Assembly: GCF_965363235.1 (NCBI RefSeq)
Contig: NC_134840.1
Location: 84,850,916-84,914,915, forward strand
Direction of reading: 5' to 3'
Length of the DNA: 64,000 nt
Source: Mytilus galloprovincialis
Taxonomy: Eukaryota > Mollusca > Bivalvia > Mytilida > Mytilidae
A program made the position numbers and the translations under genes. Shown here one piece after another: positions 1-10,834 of the stretch (positions within the stretch are counted from its first letter, which is position 1; each line of letters begins with the position of its first letter). The notes beneath the pieces are model-generated. The model searched no databases. It was not told the DNA's origin and saw only the letters and a program-made list of their open reading frames with translations.

Positions 1-430
1 CTTTTGTGTAATCGTTAATGATTGGAGTGACTTGTGTTACTATTAGCGTTGTTAATATCTCGATACGATTTTTACCTCATACTAGTCATGCTAATAAGAA
101 ATTGATTCTTATGTTTAATGGAAGCTGGTCTTCTATATGTTTGTAGATGATGAATAAAACTGTTATAATTATATCATTATGTTGTTCTAATTATAATATT
201 CTGCTGTCATTTTGTAAGGTAATACACTTACTGAATACACATAGATTTGCTGTGTGAAAAGAATGTGTTTTGTGAGCCATTGTTTGCCTTTTACTATTGC
301 AAACATTGTAGAAATGTTCAAAGCTCTTCAAAAGAATGTTTTGAAAATAACGGATATGGGTGAAGGCTTTTGTTTAAATTGGGCGACATCATCAATTGTA
401 CTGATGCATTGTTCAATCAATTTAAGTCCA
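1..430. other. No gene recognised
   Basis: I see AT-rich sequence with no supported coding region. The short open frame at 254-502 runs into an interspersed repeat and has no recognisable domain, so it is not called as a gene. Confidence 0.6.
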
Positions 431-692
431 AAGTCAGGAGACGGTAAATTAGTGGTTGTCGCTATGCTACAGTTTTATTTTTGGTACATTTTTTTTACAT
501 AAATTAGGCTGTTAGTTTTCTTGTTAGAATTGTTTCACCTTTGTAATTTCGGGGTCTTTTATAGCTGAATGCAGTATGGGCTGTGCTCATAGTTGAAGGT
601 CATACATAGACCTATAGTTGTTCAGTTCTGTGTTATTTGGTCTCTAATGAAGAGTTGTCTAATTGGCAATCATACCACATCTTCTTATTTAT
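431..692 (+). repeat. Interspersed repeat, family A (copy 1)
   Basis: This segment matches 57025-57304 over most of its length. Shared landmarks are the string ACATAAATTAGGCTGTTAG, a 'ttttatagctga' block, a 'gacctatagttgtt' block and the end 'ggcaatcataccacatctt'. The reverse complement of that end begins the repeats at about 34310 and 47801, so all are one dispersed family with a fixed terminus. It looks like a SINE or short non-autonomous element. I could not identify a tRNA-type promoter. Confidence 0.75.
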
Positions 693-913
693 GTCAACAG
701 GAAACACTGATTTGTATGCTGAAATATTGATACCAATACATGTTTAAGACAATGTCATTTCCATGGTGTATATTCTGCTCTACCCTTCAATCATAATCAG
801 TCAAAAGTGTTTGGTATTGTATCTAGTGGCATGGGAATCCTTTGGCCTTTTTCATAACTTTATATTCCTAGCACAGTGTGCATGATTTTTGGGACAAGGT
901 TTATTTAAATAGG

Positions 914-1622
914 GATCACTGACAAAAGAGAAGCGAAAGATACCAGAGGGACAGTCAAACTCATAGATGGAAAATAAACTGACAACGCCATGGCTCGAAA
1001 TGAAAAAGACAAATAATAGAACACATGACACAACATAGAAAACTAAAGACTAAGTAACACTAACCCCAACAAAACTGGGGGTGATCTTAGGTGCTCCAAA
1101 AAGGGTAAGCAAATCCTGCTCCACATGTGGCACCTTTCGTGTTGCTAATCCTATTAAAAACCGGGTAAATAGTCTAATTGGTAGTCAAAAGGGAAAAGTG
1201 AAAAGGGAAGGTGATTGTAAGGAACATGTCTGATATCTGAGTCAAGCATCTCGTGATGGCTTCCCAAAAATTTACGAAGAGATGATTTTAACTACACCAT
1301 TTGGAACTCTTGGTCAACAACTTCATTGTGAGTAGCAACACTCTGTCAAGGAATTATAATAGGAAATACAAGCACTGTAATATCGTATCGATTGGGAGAT
1401 ATATACTCCGGTTGTAGTCGCTGCTGGAATGTTGCTAAATGGAAAGTTAACAAATGGGAAGCTGAAATCATCTCTTTTGCCGTAAAGTTTTGTTTTTAAC
1501 CAACCCTCATTGTCAATTTTTAGATGTAAGTCAAGATTTGAGGCCGACAAACTGTATCTATTGTACCCTTTATTTTTAGTTCGGTTGATTAGGTATTTTA
1601 TATGCAGATACATTAGAGTCAC
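914..1622 (-). mobile_element. Penelope-like retroelement, 3' coding fragment
   Basis: The minus strand between 1622 and 1323 reads a reverse transcriptase C-terminal segment. Its features are an LDLHLKIDNEGWLKTKLY block, a KRDDFSFPFVNFPF block, an SNIPAA motif and a GVYISQSIRY block. This pattern recurs at 34434-34670 and about 43990-44250 here, and I recognise it from invertebrate Penelope-like proteins of the type with IYWIPKLHK and YIDD motifs. Downstream on the minus strand (1300-914) is tail sequence that also occurs at 7640-8110. The copy lacks most of the reverse transcriptase, so it is a remnant. Assignment to Penelope-like rather than another reverse transcriptase lineage is from memory of the family. 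Confidence 0.65.
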
Positions 1623-1825
1623 AACATATCAACTTCATTTAGATAGTTGATTTGGTCACTCTCCTTTCATTTGGTATATAGACCCGTAGTGTTGAGTATA
1701 CATGTATTTCATTATTTCATATCTATATATAATTTTACTACTTAGATATTGTTATCATTTCAGTATAAGGCAAGTAAATTGACTTGAACCATAGCCTCAG
1801 ATGGTTTTTTTTTTTTTATTAAAAA

Positions 1826-3440
1826 ACACTGCAAACTGCTCAGGGTCTAAATTGACCAGTTTTTGTGCTCGACCAGTAAAATCGAGTAAGCATTTTACTC
1901 GACTAGTCTCGAAATTGTCTCGACTGTACTTAACTGTACTTAAGTGTATTCGACTAGGTCTCGACTTTACTTAATTAGTCGGATTCAGTACTTGACAAAG
2001 ACTCGACCTGTCTCGACCAGTCTCAACCTGTCTCGACTAGTCTTGACCTTCAAATTTAGTTTTAACTGGTGTAAATCAGCCCATCTAACTAAATTAAATA
2101 TTGATCTTACAAACTTGAAGCTTATTTGGAAGTTTGATTTAGGATTTGCAATTTGGACAAAATAGATAGTACACTTTAATTTTTTTAATAACTTTTTCAA
2201 ATCAACTTGGATTTTCATCAAACTATGCAGCTATCTTAGATATATATATTAAGCTTACTGAATCCCAGGTCTTTTTGTTTTTGGTGTATTACTGTAAAAT
2301 TTAAGAATTACATTAATCTTGGGCAAAAAAGCTAGGATTTGCAATTCGGACAAAATAGAGGTCATTTTGTTTCTCATAAACATGTTTAACCCCGCCGCAT
2401 TTTTGCGCCTGTCCCAAGTCAGGAGCCTCTGGCCTTTATTAGTCTTGTATTTTTTTAATTTTAGTTTCTTGTGTACAATTCGGACATTAGTATGGCGTTC
2501 ATTATCACTGAACTAGTATATATTTGTTTAGGGGCCAGCCGAAGGACGCCTTCGGGTGCGGGAATGTCTCGCTACATTGAAGACCTGTTAGTGACCTTCT
2601 GCTGTTGTTTTTTCTATGGTCGGATTGTTGTCTCTTTGACACATTCCCCATTTCCATTCTCAATTTTATCTCTATTTTGTCCGAATTGCAAATCCTAGCT
2701 TTTTTTACCAAGATTATTTTAATTCTTAAATTTTACAGCAAAACAACAAAAAACAAAATGACCTGGGATTCAGTAAGCTTAATATATATCTAAGATAGCT
2801 GCTTAGCTTGATGAAAATCAAAGTTGATTTGAAAAAAAAGTTATTAAGAAAATTAAAGTGTACTATCTCTATTTTGTCCAAATTGCAAATCCTAGCTTTT
2901 TTTAACCAAGATTAATTTAATTCTTAAATTTTACAGCAACACAACAAAAAAAAAATGACCTGGGATTCAGTAAGCGTAATAAATATCTAGGATAGCTGGA
3001 TAGTGTGATGAAAATCCAAGTTGATTTGAAAAAGTTATTAACAAAATTAAAGATGCCTATCTGAATTCATATAACCATTTTTATTTTTCCTATTGTAAAA
3101 TTAAATTCTTTCTTTTCACAGCAATAAATCAAACTACCAAATAAGCTTGGATTTTGTGAGATCAATATTTAATTTCAGTTAGATGGCATGATTTACACCA
3201 GTCAAAACTAAATTTAAAGGTCAAGACTATTCGAGACATGTCGAGACTGGTCGAGACTGGTCAAGTCTTGGTCAAGTCCTGAATCAGACTAATTAAGCAA
3301 AGTCGAGACTTAGTCGAGTACACTTGAGTACATTTAAGTACAGTCGAAACAATGTCGAGACTAGTCGAGTAAAAGGTGTGCTCGCATTTACTGGTCGAGC
3401 ACAAAAACTGGTCAATTCAGACTCTGAGCAGTTTGTAGTG
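1826..3440. mobile_element. Foldback element with about 270-bp inverted arms
   Basis: The left arm (1826 to about 2096) and right arm (about 3172-3440) are inverted copies. Both carry CACT(G/A)CAAACTGCTCAG at the outer end, then 'gaccagtttttgtgctcgaccagt', then a block dense in GTCGAG/CTCGAC motifs. Inverted similarity continues inward through sub-blocks marked by 'ggatttgcaattcggacaaa'. One sub-block of about 195 bp is duplicated on the right side (about 2675-2870 and 2872-3060). A different repeat occupies the centre (2381-2676). No transposase is visible. Transcribed RNA would fold into a long hairpin. Confidence 0.8.
2381..2676 (+). repeat. Interspersed repeat, family B, nested in foldback
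   Basis: This block reappears inverted at 46684-46985. Shared strings include 'cctgtcccaagtcaggagcctctgg', an 'actagtatatat' stretch and an 'acattccccatttc' end. It sits between the foldback arms, so it was either the element's centre or inserted there. The 'cccaagtcaggagcct' start is shared with family A at 57030, which hints that the two families exchange modules. Confidence 0.7.
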
Positions 3441-4005
3441 AAAGGCCCATTCCATTTTTTTGTAATTTGATTACTTTCTTTTTGAGCTACAATTTCAATG
3501 AAAATCTGTTTTTGTTACAACATAGGACTATACAAATAAATAATTGATGGCCAAATTTAAGATCTGTAAAAAAGTGGTTAAAATTTGAGTTTGAGTAAAA
3601 ATCACAAACAAGAAACCGTTCTGTTCAAGGATTACAGTTGAAATTGATAAAAGGTAGAGTATGCTATTCTAACTTGATTCCCAGTGTCAAATTTGCGATA
3701 AAACGAAACTTTTGTTTTAAAAGGCCAATTTTTTACGAAATCCTCTTATACACAGATTACAAAATTGATAAATCTTTTACAATACGTCGCTCCAAATTTA
3801 TTCCCCATTTAAATTTGAAGTAAAAGTTTGGCGGAAAAAACATGTTTTTACACAAAGGTTTATAGGAAAATGAATTTAGATTATTATATGCTATTCAGAA
3901 CAGCTCCCCTACGTAATATATTTTATATATTTTTTGAATTGGTGCTATAAATAAATCATAGTCTAGTAAGATGTGTTGAAACTTAATATTGCGACGGTAT
4001 ATTTT
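3441..4005. other. No gene recognised
   Basis: Unique-looking AT-rich sequence between the foldback element and the first TRIM-like pseudogene. It presumably includes the ancestral 5' flank of that gene. Confidence 0.5.
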
Positions 4006-4235
4006 TTAAAATGGCACTGCAAGTCATGTGATCTAAATCTTTGTGATGAATGCAATACAAAAATTCATACAAAGAGTGAAAATTATCTGTACATAAGGTG
4101 GTACTTTTACAACATGGAGAGAATACTAGTATTGGAGATTTGGAAAATGTAAGAAAAGTGGACTTGGAGGAAATTTCATGTTCGAAACATATGGATAAAA
4201 CATGTGTATCGTTTTGTCTAAATTGTGATAAACTT
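4006..4235 (+). pseudogene. Extra partial B-box segment of TRIM-like copy 1
   Basis: A partial duplicate of the double B-box coding segment stands directly upstream of another N-terminus. It reads from the KWHCKSCDLNLCDECN region through ISCSKHMDKTC to FCLNCDK and then runs into the next start codon at 4240. It has no start codon of its own and stops before the coiled coil. The two segments are close in sequence, so this is a recent partial tandem duplication or an unequal crossover scar. Confidence 0.8.
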
Positions 4236-4239
4236 AAAA

Positions 4240-5951
4240 ATGGCGTGCAAATCTGGAAACTGTCACTTTTGTGAAAAGTCGACTGAGGTAAAATGGCACT
4301 GCCAGTCATGTGATCTAAATCTGTGTGGTGTGTGCAATACAAAAATTCATACAAAGAGTGAAAAATTATCTAAACACTAAACACAAGGTGGCACTTTTAC
4401 AACATGGAGAGAACTAGTATTGAAGATTTGGAAAATGTAAGAAAAGTGGACTTACAGGAGATTTCATGTTCGAAACATATGGATAAAACATGTGTATCAT
4501 ATTGTCTAAATTGCAATAAATCGTTGTGCTCGTCTTGCTTAATCAGACCATTTTAGTATGAGAAACTAAACATAGTGTACGAAGAGAAAAATCTTTTACT
4601 CAAAGATTTAAAAAAAAGAATTGATGAATGTTACCCATTTTTCGAAAAGAAAGCAACCACATTTAAAACAATGGATGATCGTGAGGTCACAAAACACAAC
4701 GAAATAAAAGAGAAAATTTTAAAAAATAAAAGTGAAGCAAAATATGCAATAACAAAGGCGGCATTGAATCTTGTAGAAATTATGGAAGGTATATGGGACC
4801 CAGAAAATAACCCAGTAGTATTAAAACGCAATCGACTTTCTCTAATAGAACAAGAAATGTTGACAAGAAAAATATGCTTGATGAAGTGTTAGAAACACAG
4901 GATCCAGTTTCAGCTTTCTCAACTGTAGAGAAAATCAGCAGTAATATACCAGAGAAATCAGCCTTAGAAATAAAACCCCCAGAACTGATTCTCCTTGGGC
5001 CAACAGAGATTTCCCTGAAAGAAGTCTTAGGATCCGTAATAAGAATACCCAAATTAATACCAATTCAGACATTTGAAGTTGATTTTCCCAAACTAAATAG
5101 ACTAGTGTCTCTTAATGATGATATTTGTGTTATGTTTCACCGCCAATATCGCAAATTCAAGTATTTCACAATATCAGATTCGAAGTTTATTACAACAAAT
5201 GACATATTAGATACGAGTAGTAAAGATCACCATTTTGCCAATATTTTAGATATAACAAACTTTAATGGAGAAATCTTAATGTCAGATGACAAGTTTGGAA
5301 TTAGACGCCTTAAAAAAATGGCGAATTTAAAATATTTTCTCTTTCAATAACAAAAGATAAACTTGACTTTTATGGCATTCATGCATTTAACAGTGACCAA
5401 GTTGTCGTAGGTTTTACTAATAACATAGGATCATCTGCTGAAATTCTTCAATTCGATAAGAGTTTCATGCTTCTCCCAGGCACGTTTGGCTTTGGCAGCG
5501 GGTTTGGCGGCTCTCAAAGAATAAGGAAGATGAAGCGAATTGAAGGCAACAGTAAGACATTATTTTCTCTACCGAAAAAAATATCTAGAAACGTCAACAG
5601 TCATTTTTGTGTGATCGACCAACCATTGAATTCGAAACAGAAAGAGTTGTAGTGATCGGGGAATGGGGACAACGCAAATGGACATACAGTGGTCATTCGA
5701 CCATTAATTCAAAAACTGATTTTTCTCCAAATGACACTGTAACAACACCGTCAGGTCTAGTTCTTGTGGCTGAGAAAAGCAAAAATGCTATTCATGTATT
5801 ATCAAAGGATGGTCAATTCATATGTAATTGTATTTCGGACACTGAAATTACAGAGCCTATACATATATGTTTTGACAAAAAGGGACATTTAATGATCGGT
5901 TGTTCATATTTTGGAAAAACCAAGTTGTATGTCGTTAATTTTGTGGAATGA
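4240..5951 (+). pseudogene. TRIM-like (B-box/NHL-like) pseudogene, copy 1
   Basis: The order matches the intact copies: start MACKSGNCHFC, B-box 1, B-box 2, coiled coil from about 4560 (KKRIDECYPFFEKK), and propeller from about 5030 (VLGSVIRIPK) to the last blade ending near 5951. At least five lesions are visible. They are a 7-bp duplication giving TAA at 4378-4380, CAG to TAG at 4554-4556, a base loss near 4868, and frame changes near 5330 and 5625. In the coiled coil it is closest to copy 7 (shared WDPENNPVV, IEQE, ETQDP, EISLKEVLGSVIRIPKL) although 35 kb away. An AATAAA lies about 25 bp after the old stop. Confidence 0.88.
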
Positions 5952-7316
5952 GGTCATCATTATTTTATGATTAATAAAAGTGTCTATTTTATATTGAATT
6001 GCGCAGAAAACCTAATTCATTTAATTCTGCAATATTTTGTTATTATTTGATCAGATGTATTTTTTTTTTGTCTGATTTGGTAAACACGGACAATACTAAT
6101 ACTTCAAAAAAAACAAAATGTGAAAGGCATATTAAATACTGATAAAAATCGCAATACGCTATCATCTTTGATTTTTTTTCTGTTAAATTTATACTATACT
6201 AACATAGACTGGAATCATAAAACACGGGTATCATTCAGTATGTCGAGCAAAATTATCGTAAAAAGAATACCTTTGATACCTATTGTAATCTTATCTACGA
6301 GACATATGCGAGGTCAATTACTTATCTAATTCAATGAAATAACTGTTTGTCAAAATGGTTCATTATTATGATTAGTATATGAGTAAAAAAATCAAGGTTT
6401 AAAACTACAAAAGGCAGATTTCTCATCGAAATTTCAATGACATTAAACATGTAAACAAAAAAGATATGTTTGTATACAGAGAATGACTCATCAGCTTTTC
6501 TTTTTTTTAAATGGCTTTCAGTTTTAATGATTCAGATGGTTCTTAAAGTTTCTTTGTGTTAGCATAATCAGAAATTTAGCAAAAGAATGAAATATTTACT
6601 AAAAAAATATTTTTCGGATCGTGAAAGACCGTGAATCGCTCTTTGAAGATCGTGAAAGGATCATGAAAGTTAAGAAGCTACGAAAATGTTCAAAACATTA
6701 TCTAATTTAACGATAATGTATAATTTCTAATTGGTTTAGCTTGCATGACTCATTCTTATTCGTTTTGTTGGTGATTATGGCTATATTTGTTCAATGTCTT
6801 TGGATCTGATACTTGGCTGTTGCTATTCATCCCGCAAAACATTCAGTCATTATCCCCATTTCAGTGATTGGTTTTCACTTAGACCCCTGCTACTGCTGCA
6901 GCTAACATTACACACAGTACATGGTGTTTTTTTTACATGCGCATTACAATTACAAGACAAATTAACTAGCACTATTTGTTCGGCTAGCTGGACAAATAAT
7001 CACTCCGAATTTTGAAATATTCATATCTTTCTAAAGACAAAAACAAATCATTGATCGACAGATAGGGTGAATTATGGAATTTATTTTATTCATTTTGAAG
7101 ATGAACGTATATATAATATGAACTCAAAAGTATTCTTAAGATAGTCTCATATACTGTTTATTCACATTGTAGACTTGTTATTGTTTTACCTTTTTTTAGT
7201 CGCATAATCACAGTTATAACAATTTCAGTATTTGAATTATAAAAATAATGTATTGTCATGATATTTTTTTATTGTATTATTGAAACTTTTATAAAGTAAT
7301 TTAATTTTTTTTTACC
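5952..7316. other. No gene recognised
   Basis: AT-rich sequence after the pseudogene's polyadenylation signal. I see no coding region with family features. The short open frames at 6120-6329 and 6794-7015 show no recognisable domain. Confidence 0.55.
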
Positions 7317-7480
7317 TATATGGTCCAAATACTCATATGGTACGGCCCGTTTATAACCAAACAAGTATTATACTCATATTGTCCGACCATACGCGTACGG
7401 TCGGACCATATGAGTATACGCATATGGTCATGACCCTACTCGTATGGTCCAAATACTCATATGGTCCGGGACATATCCAC
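7317..7480. repeat. Solo arm of a CGTACGGTCC-type self-complementary element
   Basis: The segment consists of short alternating blocks such as GGTCCAAATACTCATATGG and CCATACGCGTACGGTCGGAC, many self-complementary. The same blocks form both ends of the element at 48140-48893. The right end (GGTCCGGGACATATCC) corresponds to GGTCTGGAACATAACC at 48893. Only one end is present here, so it is a solo or internally deleted copy. Confidence 0.75.
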
Positions 7481-7639
7481 GTATGTCTCGTAACAGCTTA
7501 TGTATTCACTGTAGTTTAAATTCTCAAAACTTTTTTTTATGCCTATAGTCATAATAAAACTTGCACGCAAAAACATTTATATGAAATTGTTTACAATATA
7601 AAGAATACATGTGAAAGCACGAATCTTTAAAGTAACGAA

Positions 7640-8110
7640 CATAATGAATACGAGAGGCAACATACCAAAGAACAATCAAAACGGATGAAAAATGTTATGG
7701 CAAACAACGAAAAATTACCAAAAAGATTTGCAACAGTTTACAAAACACAACATAAAAAAATAAATACTAAGCAACACGAACCCGAACAATAAACTGGGGG
7801 TTAGAACAGGTGATGTTCCGGGAAAGTAAATTCTGCTCAACTTGTGTCACCCATCGTGTTGCTCATGTAGAAACAAAACAGGTGATAAGTCGAATTTTGT
7901 TGTTACATTGGTCGAAGCAAGGACGGGGTTGTGGTTTTAACAATTGGAACATACCTGGGTTTTTTTCTGTTTAAGAGTTATTCAATAACCAATATGTTAT
8001 GGTATCTGTTACATTTTCGAATGGATGAAAAATCCACCACTTGGAAATCTTGATTTAAAAACTTCATTTTAAGCAGCAACCTTTTATTAAGAAAAGACAT
8101 TGTATCATGT
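7640..8110 (-). mobile_element. Penelope-like element tail fragment
   Basis: This stretch parallels 980-1330. Both have a 'gaacacgacacaacata' type start, an 'aaactgggggt' block, a 'tctgctcaacttgtgtcacc' block, 'atcgtgttgct', and later 'ccacttggaaatcttga' with 'aacttcattttaagcagcaac'. In the first copy these flank the minus-strand reverse transcriptase remnant, so this is probably the 3' part of the same element family without coding sequence. Confidence 0.55.
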
Positions 8111-8750
8111 GTTTGAAAAGGAAATGTTAGGTAATGGGACATCAACCTAACGCCAAAAGCATAAAAAAATCCTAAACAGAGATTTCCAACAATATTCTGG
8201 AGTCATACAGTATATATAGAGTTCTTAGTTGTCCCAAGTTCATAAAAAGATGGTTAACAAAACAGAAACAACAACAGAACTATTCAAAACGTCAACGCAC
8301 CACACATAAGAAGAGAATACGGTTAGAAATGACATCAGAGAACAACCGACGAGGTTTGTTAACTTCTTTACCATGCCGAGTTGGATGACAGTTCAAATTC
8401 TTAAAACATGGGCTGGTGAGCAATCAACATATGTTTTGATCTTACCGTTAGTGTATGGAGTAACTGATGTTACTATTAGAGTTGTTAATGAGATTTTCAC
8501 TACAATTTCTTACGAATGTACATGATGCGTACTATCTTAGGCTGTGTTCACACCAAACGCCATATACAGTAAACAGGCTTACAATTAATTAATGTAATGT
8601 ACACTGGTTTCACATTAAATTGTTCACATCTATACACCTTGTTTAATTACCTGTACATAAGATTTGTTCACACTTTTAAACTATATGTCATTTAAATGTT
8701 CATTACGTAAAACTGAATGCAAATTTTTCGGACAACTTTTCTAGCAGTCA

Positions 8751-9186
8751 GGGAAGGACCATTTGACTTTAAAAAAAAAGGGGGGGCATGGATTTTTTTC
8801 CTTGACAATATTATGACCCCCAATTTGATAAAAAAAAAAAAAAAGTATTCTGGTCATACAGATGGAAAAAAAATATTCTGAATCCAGAGTTTCCCCAATC
8901 ATTTAAAAAGTATTAAGTATGAAAAAAAAATGATTGCTAGCATCGAAAAATTGAATAAAATTAACTCATCATAGATACCAGGACTAAATTTTGTATATAC
9001 GCCAGACGCGCGTTTCGTCTACAAAAGACTCATCAGTGACGCTCGAATCCAAAAAGGTTAAAAGGCCAAATAAAGTACGAAGTTGAAGAGCATTGAGGAC
9101 CAAAATAACGTTCGAGCGAAAAACATTCTGACTCGATCAGAAAAAAATATAACCACCCCCTTTTTTGAACTTAAGTGGTTGCTCTT
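8751..9186. mobile_element. Short inverted-repeat element nested in Harbinger-like copy
   Basis: The left end (GGGAAGGACCATTTGACTTT then A-run and G-run) is inverted at the right end (C-run, T-run, then AACTTAAGTGGTTGCTC). The same 'agcaaccatttgacctt' end occurs near 63860-63890. It holds a hammerhead-bearing segment at about 8957-9115, so at least three elements are nested here. Confidence 0.6.
8999..9042 (-). ncRNA. Hammerhead ribozyme motif, class 1, intact core
   Basis: Read on the minus strand: stem I 5' strand GCGUCA, core CUGAUGA, stem II GUCU/AGAC with loop UUUGU, core GAAA, self-complementary stem III ACGCGCGU, cleavage triplet GUC, stem I 3' strand UGGCGU. All catalytic-core bases expected of a hammerhead are present. 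Stem III is very short and palindromic, as in ribozymes known from Penelope-like elements and animal retrozymes, which are thought to act as dimers. Surrounding repeat: about 8957-9115. Confidence 0.88.
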
Positions 9187-9942
9187 TTATGAAAGCAATT
9201 TTGATGCTTTGCAGTAGTTTAAAGATACTAAAGATGCTTGATTACGCATTAGAAAACGTAGACTTCAACAGCGTGCTTACAGACGAATAAAAAGGATTTA
9301 GATATTAAGGATCACTAATTTCTATCTTTTCTGTTTGGTTGGAATGGTATATTTTCTTTAAGGAGTATTTAGCAATGGGAGGGGGTATTGTTTTTTGGAT
9401 TTCTAAAGTAAATTTCAAATGGATCTGAGATACTAGACAAACCATACAATTTACCTTTTTTTACACATTTTTACTAATGCATTTATGAGTGAATCGTTGT
9501 TTAAGTAAAGACTAGTGGCAAATATTTCCGTTTACTTCCAGTCGATTTGGGAAGACCTTGTCAAATGAATTATGTGTTCGGCAATGGAGATTCTTTTGGT
9601 CTTGATAAGGAGCAAATAGAGCTACCTAAAGTTTTTTCTATAACAAATTAATATATTTCAGTCAAAGTTTAGACAAATATTACCGCAAAGAACTTTTAGA
9701 AATATCAATTTTATTCAAAAATCGTTTCTCCCTTAAATATACATGGTAAAATTAATGTTCTATATGCCTAGTTTTATGTACATTTTAACTTACACAACGA
9801 CTTCATTGACTATCGACTGCATGTAGACTAAACATGATTTAAACTTCATGTAAACATCGAGATTTGTCAATGGGAACGTAATTGTATTTACGTGTGAGTT
9901 ACACAAACACAACACCGAGTTTAGGTCAATCTGAACACGGCC

Positions 9943-10250
9943 TTAGAGAAATCGATGCAAGTTTTGTAACAAACATTGTTTAAGAAATTAAGGTATAGCC
10001 AGTATTACAAAATATAACACTTGATAAAGCATTCTGTCTAAATTCTTTGCATTGAGATCATGTCATATTACTGCATATATGCATTCTGTATGAACTTTAG
10101 ATTTGAAAACCCTTCACTACATAAGAGATGTAAAAAAAGTAGGTTTGGATATTTTCAATATTCTAGTTAACAAGTGTCATCACAAGGTAATATTGAAGCA
10201 TAACGTTCACTTGAAAGGAGATTGAATCATTATCATCCAAATTGTATCGA
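9943..10250. other. No gene recognised
   Basis: Short AT-rich interval between the Harbinger-like element and the hammerhead repeat cluster. Nothing recognisable is seen. Confidence 0.5.
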
Positions 10251-10310
10251 CCATTTTTCATCTGCCAGGTAACTAAAAAGTTATCAAAGGTACCACGATT
10301 ATAATTTAAT

Positions 10311-10354
10311 ACGCCAGACGCGCGTTTCGTCTACACAAGACTCATCAGTGACGC
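10311..10354 (-). ncRNA. Hammerhead ribozyme motif, class 1, intact core
   Basis: On the minus strand the same 44-nt layout appears: GCGUCA, CUGAUGA, stem II GUCU-UGUGU-AGAC, GAAA, ACGCGCGU, GUC, UGGCGU. It differs from the 8999 copy only in the stem II loop. About 60 bp of the element's downstream sequence follows (to about 10250, including GTGGTACCTTTGATAACT). The rest of the element body is missing, so this is a truncated copy lying just left of, and opposite to, the retrozyme at 10399. Confidence 0.88.
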
Positions 10355-10440
10355 TCAATGACCACCTATATTAAGTTATTGCTGTCTGTTTTATATACAT
10401 CTTTTATATAAGCTTTGGATTTCAAATATTTTGGCCACGA

Positions 10441-10484
10441 GCATCACTGAAGAGACATGTATTGTCGAAATGCGCATCTGGTGC
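10441..10484 (+). ncRNA. Hammerhead ribozyme motif, class 2 (first of pair)
   Basis: Layout: stem I GCAUCA, core CUGAAGA (position 7, the A replacing U, is the variable core base), stem II GACA-UGUAU-UGUC, GAAA, palindromic stem III AUGCGCAU, cleavage triplet AUC, stem I 3' strand UGGUGC. Relative to class 1, stems I and III carry compensating changes (GCG to GCA with CGU to UGC; ACGCGCGU to AUGCGCAU). Confidence 0.87.
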
Positions 10485-10576
10485 AAGAAAATTGGTACCG
10501 TTAATTTTATTACTACAACTGGGTCGATGCCTCTGCTGGTGGACTATTAGCCCCTGAGGGTATCACCACCCCAGTA

Positions 10577-10596
10577 GCCAGTACTTCGGTACTGGC
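10577..10596 (+). ncRNA. UUCG-capped hairpin in retrozyme unit
   Basis: GCCAGTAC-TTCG-GTACTGGC forms a perfect 8-bp stem closed by a C(UUCG)G tetraloop, one of the most stable RNA loops. The related repeat at 21725-22005 has a diverged counterpart near its end (minus strand, CACTTCGGTG). The hairpin lies between the two hammerheads, so it would be part of the 350-nt RNA. Confidence 0.75.
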
Positions 10597-10790
10597 ATGA
10601 AAATACGGATTTTTTGTGTTATTAAAATTTACTGTTACAAAATGATAGAAATTATTATAAACTAAGAAATGTATCTCCCTCATGCAAAGCTCTGATTCCT
10701 TTCACGGATTTGGCTATACTTTTTGGAACTTTTGGATTATAGCTCTAAATCTTTTATATAAGCTTTGGATTTCAAATATTTTGGCCACGA

Positions 10791-10834
10791 GCATCACTGA
10801 AGAGACATGTATTGTCGAAATGCGCATCTGGTGC
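10791..10834 (+). ncRNA. Hammerhead ribozyme motif, class 2 (second of pair)
   Basis: Base-for-base identical to the motif at 10441-10484 and in the same orientation. Cleavage is expected after 10828. The surrounding 114 bp is also identical, which sets the period of the element at 350 bp. Confidence 0.87.

Larger units (their letters stand above)
8540..9942. mobile_element. PIF/Harbinger-like DNA transposon, non-autonomous
   Basis: The left end GGCTGTGTTCA and the right end TGAACACGGCC are inverted repeats. They are flanked by TTA on both sides (8537-8539 and 9943-9945), the 3-bp TWA duplication typical of PIF/Harbinger. The 1.4 kb interior has no intact transposase. A short arginine-rich stretch (RKRRLQQRAYRRIKR) near 9250 might be a remnant, but this is weak. 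A second inverted-repeat element and a hammerhead repeat are nested at 8751-9186. Confidence 0.75.

Noticed and set aside
2319-2711. Similar short proteins on opposite strands (KKARICNSDKIE)
   Set aside because: They are translations of the two inverted arms of the foldback element, not a gene pair.
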